Below, one piece after another: positions 63,653-64,000 of a stretch of 64,000 bases of DNA; the first letter of the stretch is position 1, and every line of letters begins with the position of its first letter. The position numbers were made by a program, and so were the translations under genes. Under the pieces are notes generated by a model. It ran no database searches. It saw only the letters and a program-made list of their open reading frames with translations, and was not told the origin of the DNA. Source of the DNA: RH-AL1 sp965198715 (lineage in GTDB: Bacteria > Pseudomonadota > Alphaproteobacteria > Rhizobiales > Beijerinckiaceae); NCBI GenBank assembly GCA_965198715.1, contig CBDAPV010000002.1:496001-560000 (forward strand). The letters are read 5' to 3'.

Positions 63653-64000
63653 GCGTCTCGCTCGAAAACGGCCGGTCGCAGCCGATCGCGTAGAAGGCCT
63701 GACTGGATTCCGTGTAGCCGCTGAGCGAGGTGCGCGTTTAGAGCAGACCGCCGACGGGATCGACCTTCACCGGGTCGACCGGGACGAGGTAGCCGACGCG
63801 GCCGGTGGCGGTGAAGAGCCCGGCGTTGGGCGAGGCCTGCAGGTTGCCGAAGATGCCCTGACGGGTCTGATCGAGCGAGGCCGTCCCGCCGGCGACGATG
63901 CCGTTGACCGGGGTCGTGCGGTATCCGACGCCAGCGGTGACGTCTGTCAGATTCTCACGGCATCGTTTCCCGCCTGATCACAGGACCAGTCTCCATGAGA
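63653..64000. other. Right-edge region without an intact gene
   Basis: After the transglutaminase gene no intact coding sequence is seen in the last 348 bases. Only the broken minus-strand frame at 63738-63977 looks protein-like. Confidence 0.45.
63738..63977 (-). pseudogene. C-terminal fragment of an unidentified protein
   Basis: A minus-strand frame of about 79 codons ends with TAA at 63738-63740 and has regular protein-like composition (VTAGVGYRTTPVNGIVAGGT and LFTATGRVGYLVPVDPV). It has no start codon, and a TGA closes it upstream at about 63977, before the window ends. It is therefore either the remnant of a larger gene or the end of one with a frameshift. I do not recognise the family. 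Confidence 0.35.

Overview
The window is a GC-rich chromosomal segment from an alphaproteobacterium, most likely of the order Hyphomicrobiales (Rhizobiales). The evidence is gene order and gene type: ksgA-pdxA-surA-lptD-lptG divergent from pepA-holC; fabD-fabG-acpP-fabF-mltG-yicC; radA-cvpA-purF-SDR; an Omp25/31-like porin; a ScfR-type regulator; and operon junctions built on GTGA, ATGA and TGATG overlaps. I cannot name the genus from sequence alone. Most of the window is conserved housekeeping DNA, with one accessory block.

Layout. 1-2000: the start of an exported protein (cut by the window edge), an L,D-transpeptidase and an exported GyrI-like protein. 2011-8674: a tRNA-Glu gene with its promoter, meeting tail-to-tail the outer-membrane/LPS operon lptG-lptD-surA-pdxA-ksgA. 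lptF is missing from its usual place. 9036-11155: pepA and holC. 11275-21964: an exopolysaccharide locus with three glycosyltransferases, a Wzx-type flippase, a GH16 glycanase lipoprotein, a Wzc/ExoP-like protein whose kinase P-loop has lost its lysine, and a two-domain alpha/beta hydrolase. It ends in a decayed ISAs1 transposase.

22003-33115: pbpC and a thioester alpha-2-macroglobulin (a periplasmic defence pair), an exported hydrolase, a DUF2147 protein, a leucine-rich-repeat protein kinase and an outer-membrane porin. A short AT-rich island follows. 33391-39633: an SDR, the cytochrome c maturation genes ccmC-ccmD-ccmG, a DUF4112 protein, a methyltransferase divergent from gloB, and a c-di-GMP protein with a degenerate GGDEF and a conserved EAL domain. 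39765-46052: the fatty acid operon fabD-fabG, then acpP, fabF, mltG and yicC.

46172-49516: a cobU-rlmJ-GST-MFS operon. 49600-54767: opgG for periplasmic glucan, a His-rich PadR regulator with a tandem operator on its own promoter, a LuxR-type regulator with a pseudo-receiver divergent from a ScfR-type regulator, and a DedA protein. 54872-61331: cardiolipin synthase, hemolysin III, radA, cvpA and purF, followed by a palindromic intergenic repeat. 61486-64000: an SDR, a DUF309 protein tightly divergent from a transglutaminase-like protein, and a broken fragment at the right edge.

Taken together, the genes centre on the cell envelope: peptidoglycan (Ldt, PbpC, MltG), LPS transport, exopolysaccharide, osmoregulated glucan and phospholipid. 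No CRISPR array, prophage or intact mobile element is visible. The most unusual items are the pseudokinase-type polysaccharide co-polymerase, the LRR-kinase, the PadR operator-promoter arrangement, the pseudo-receiver LuxR protein and the absent lptF.
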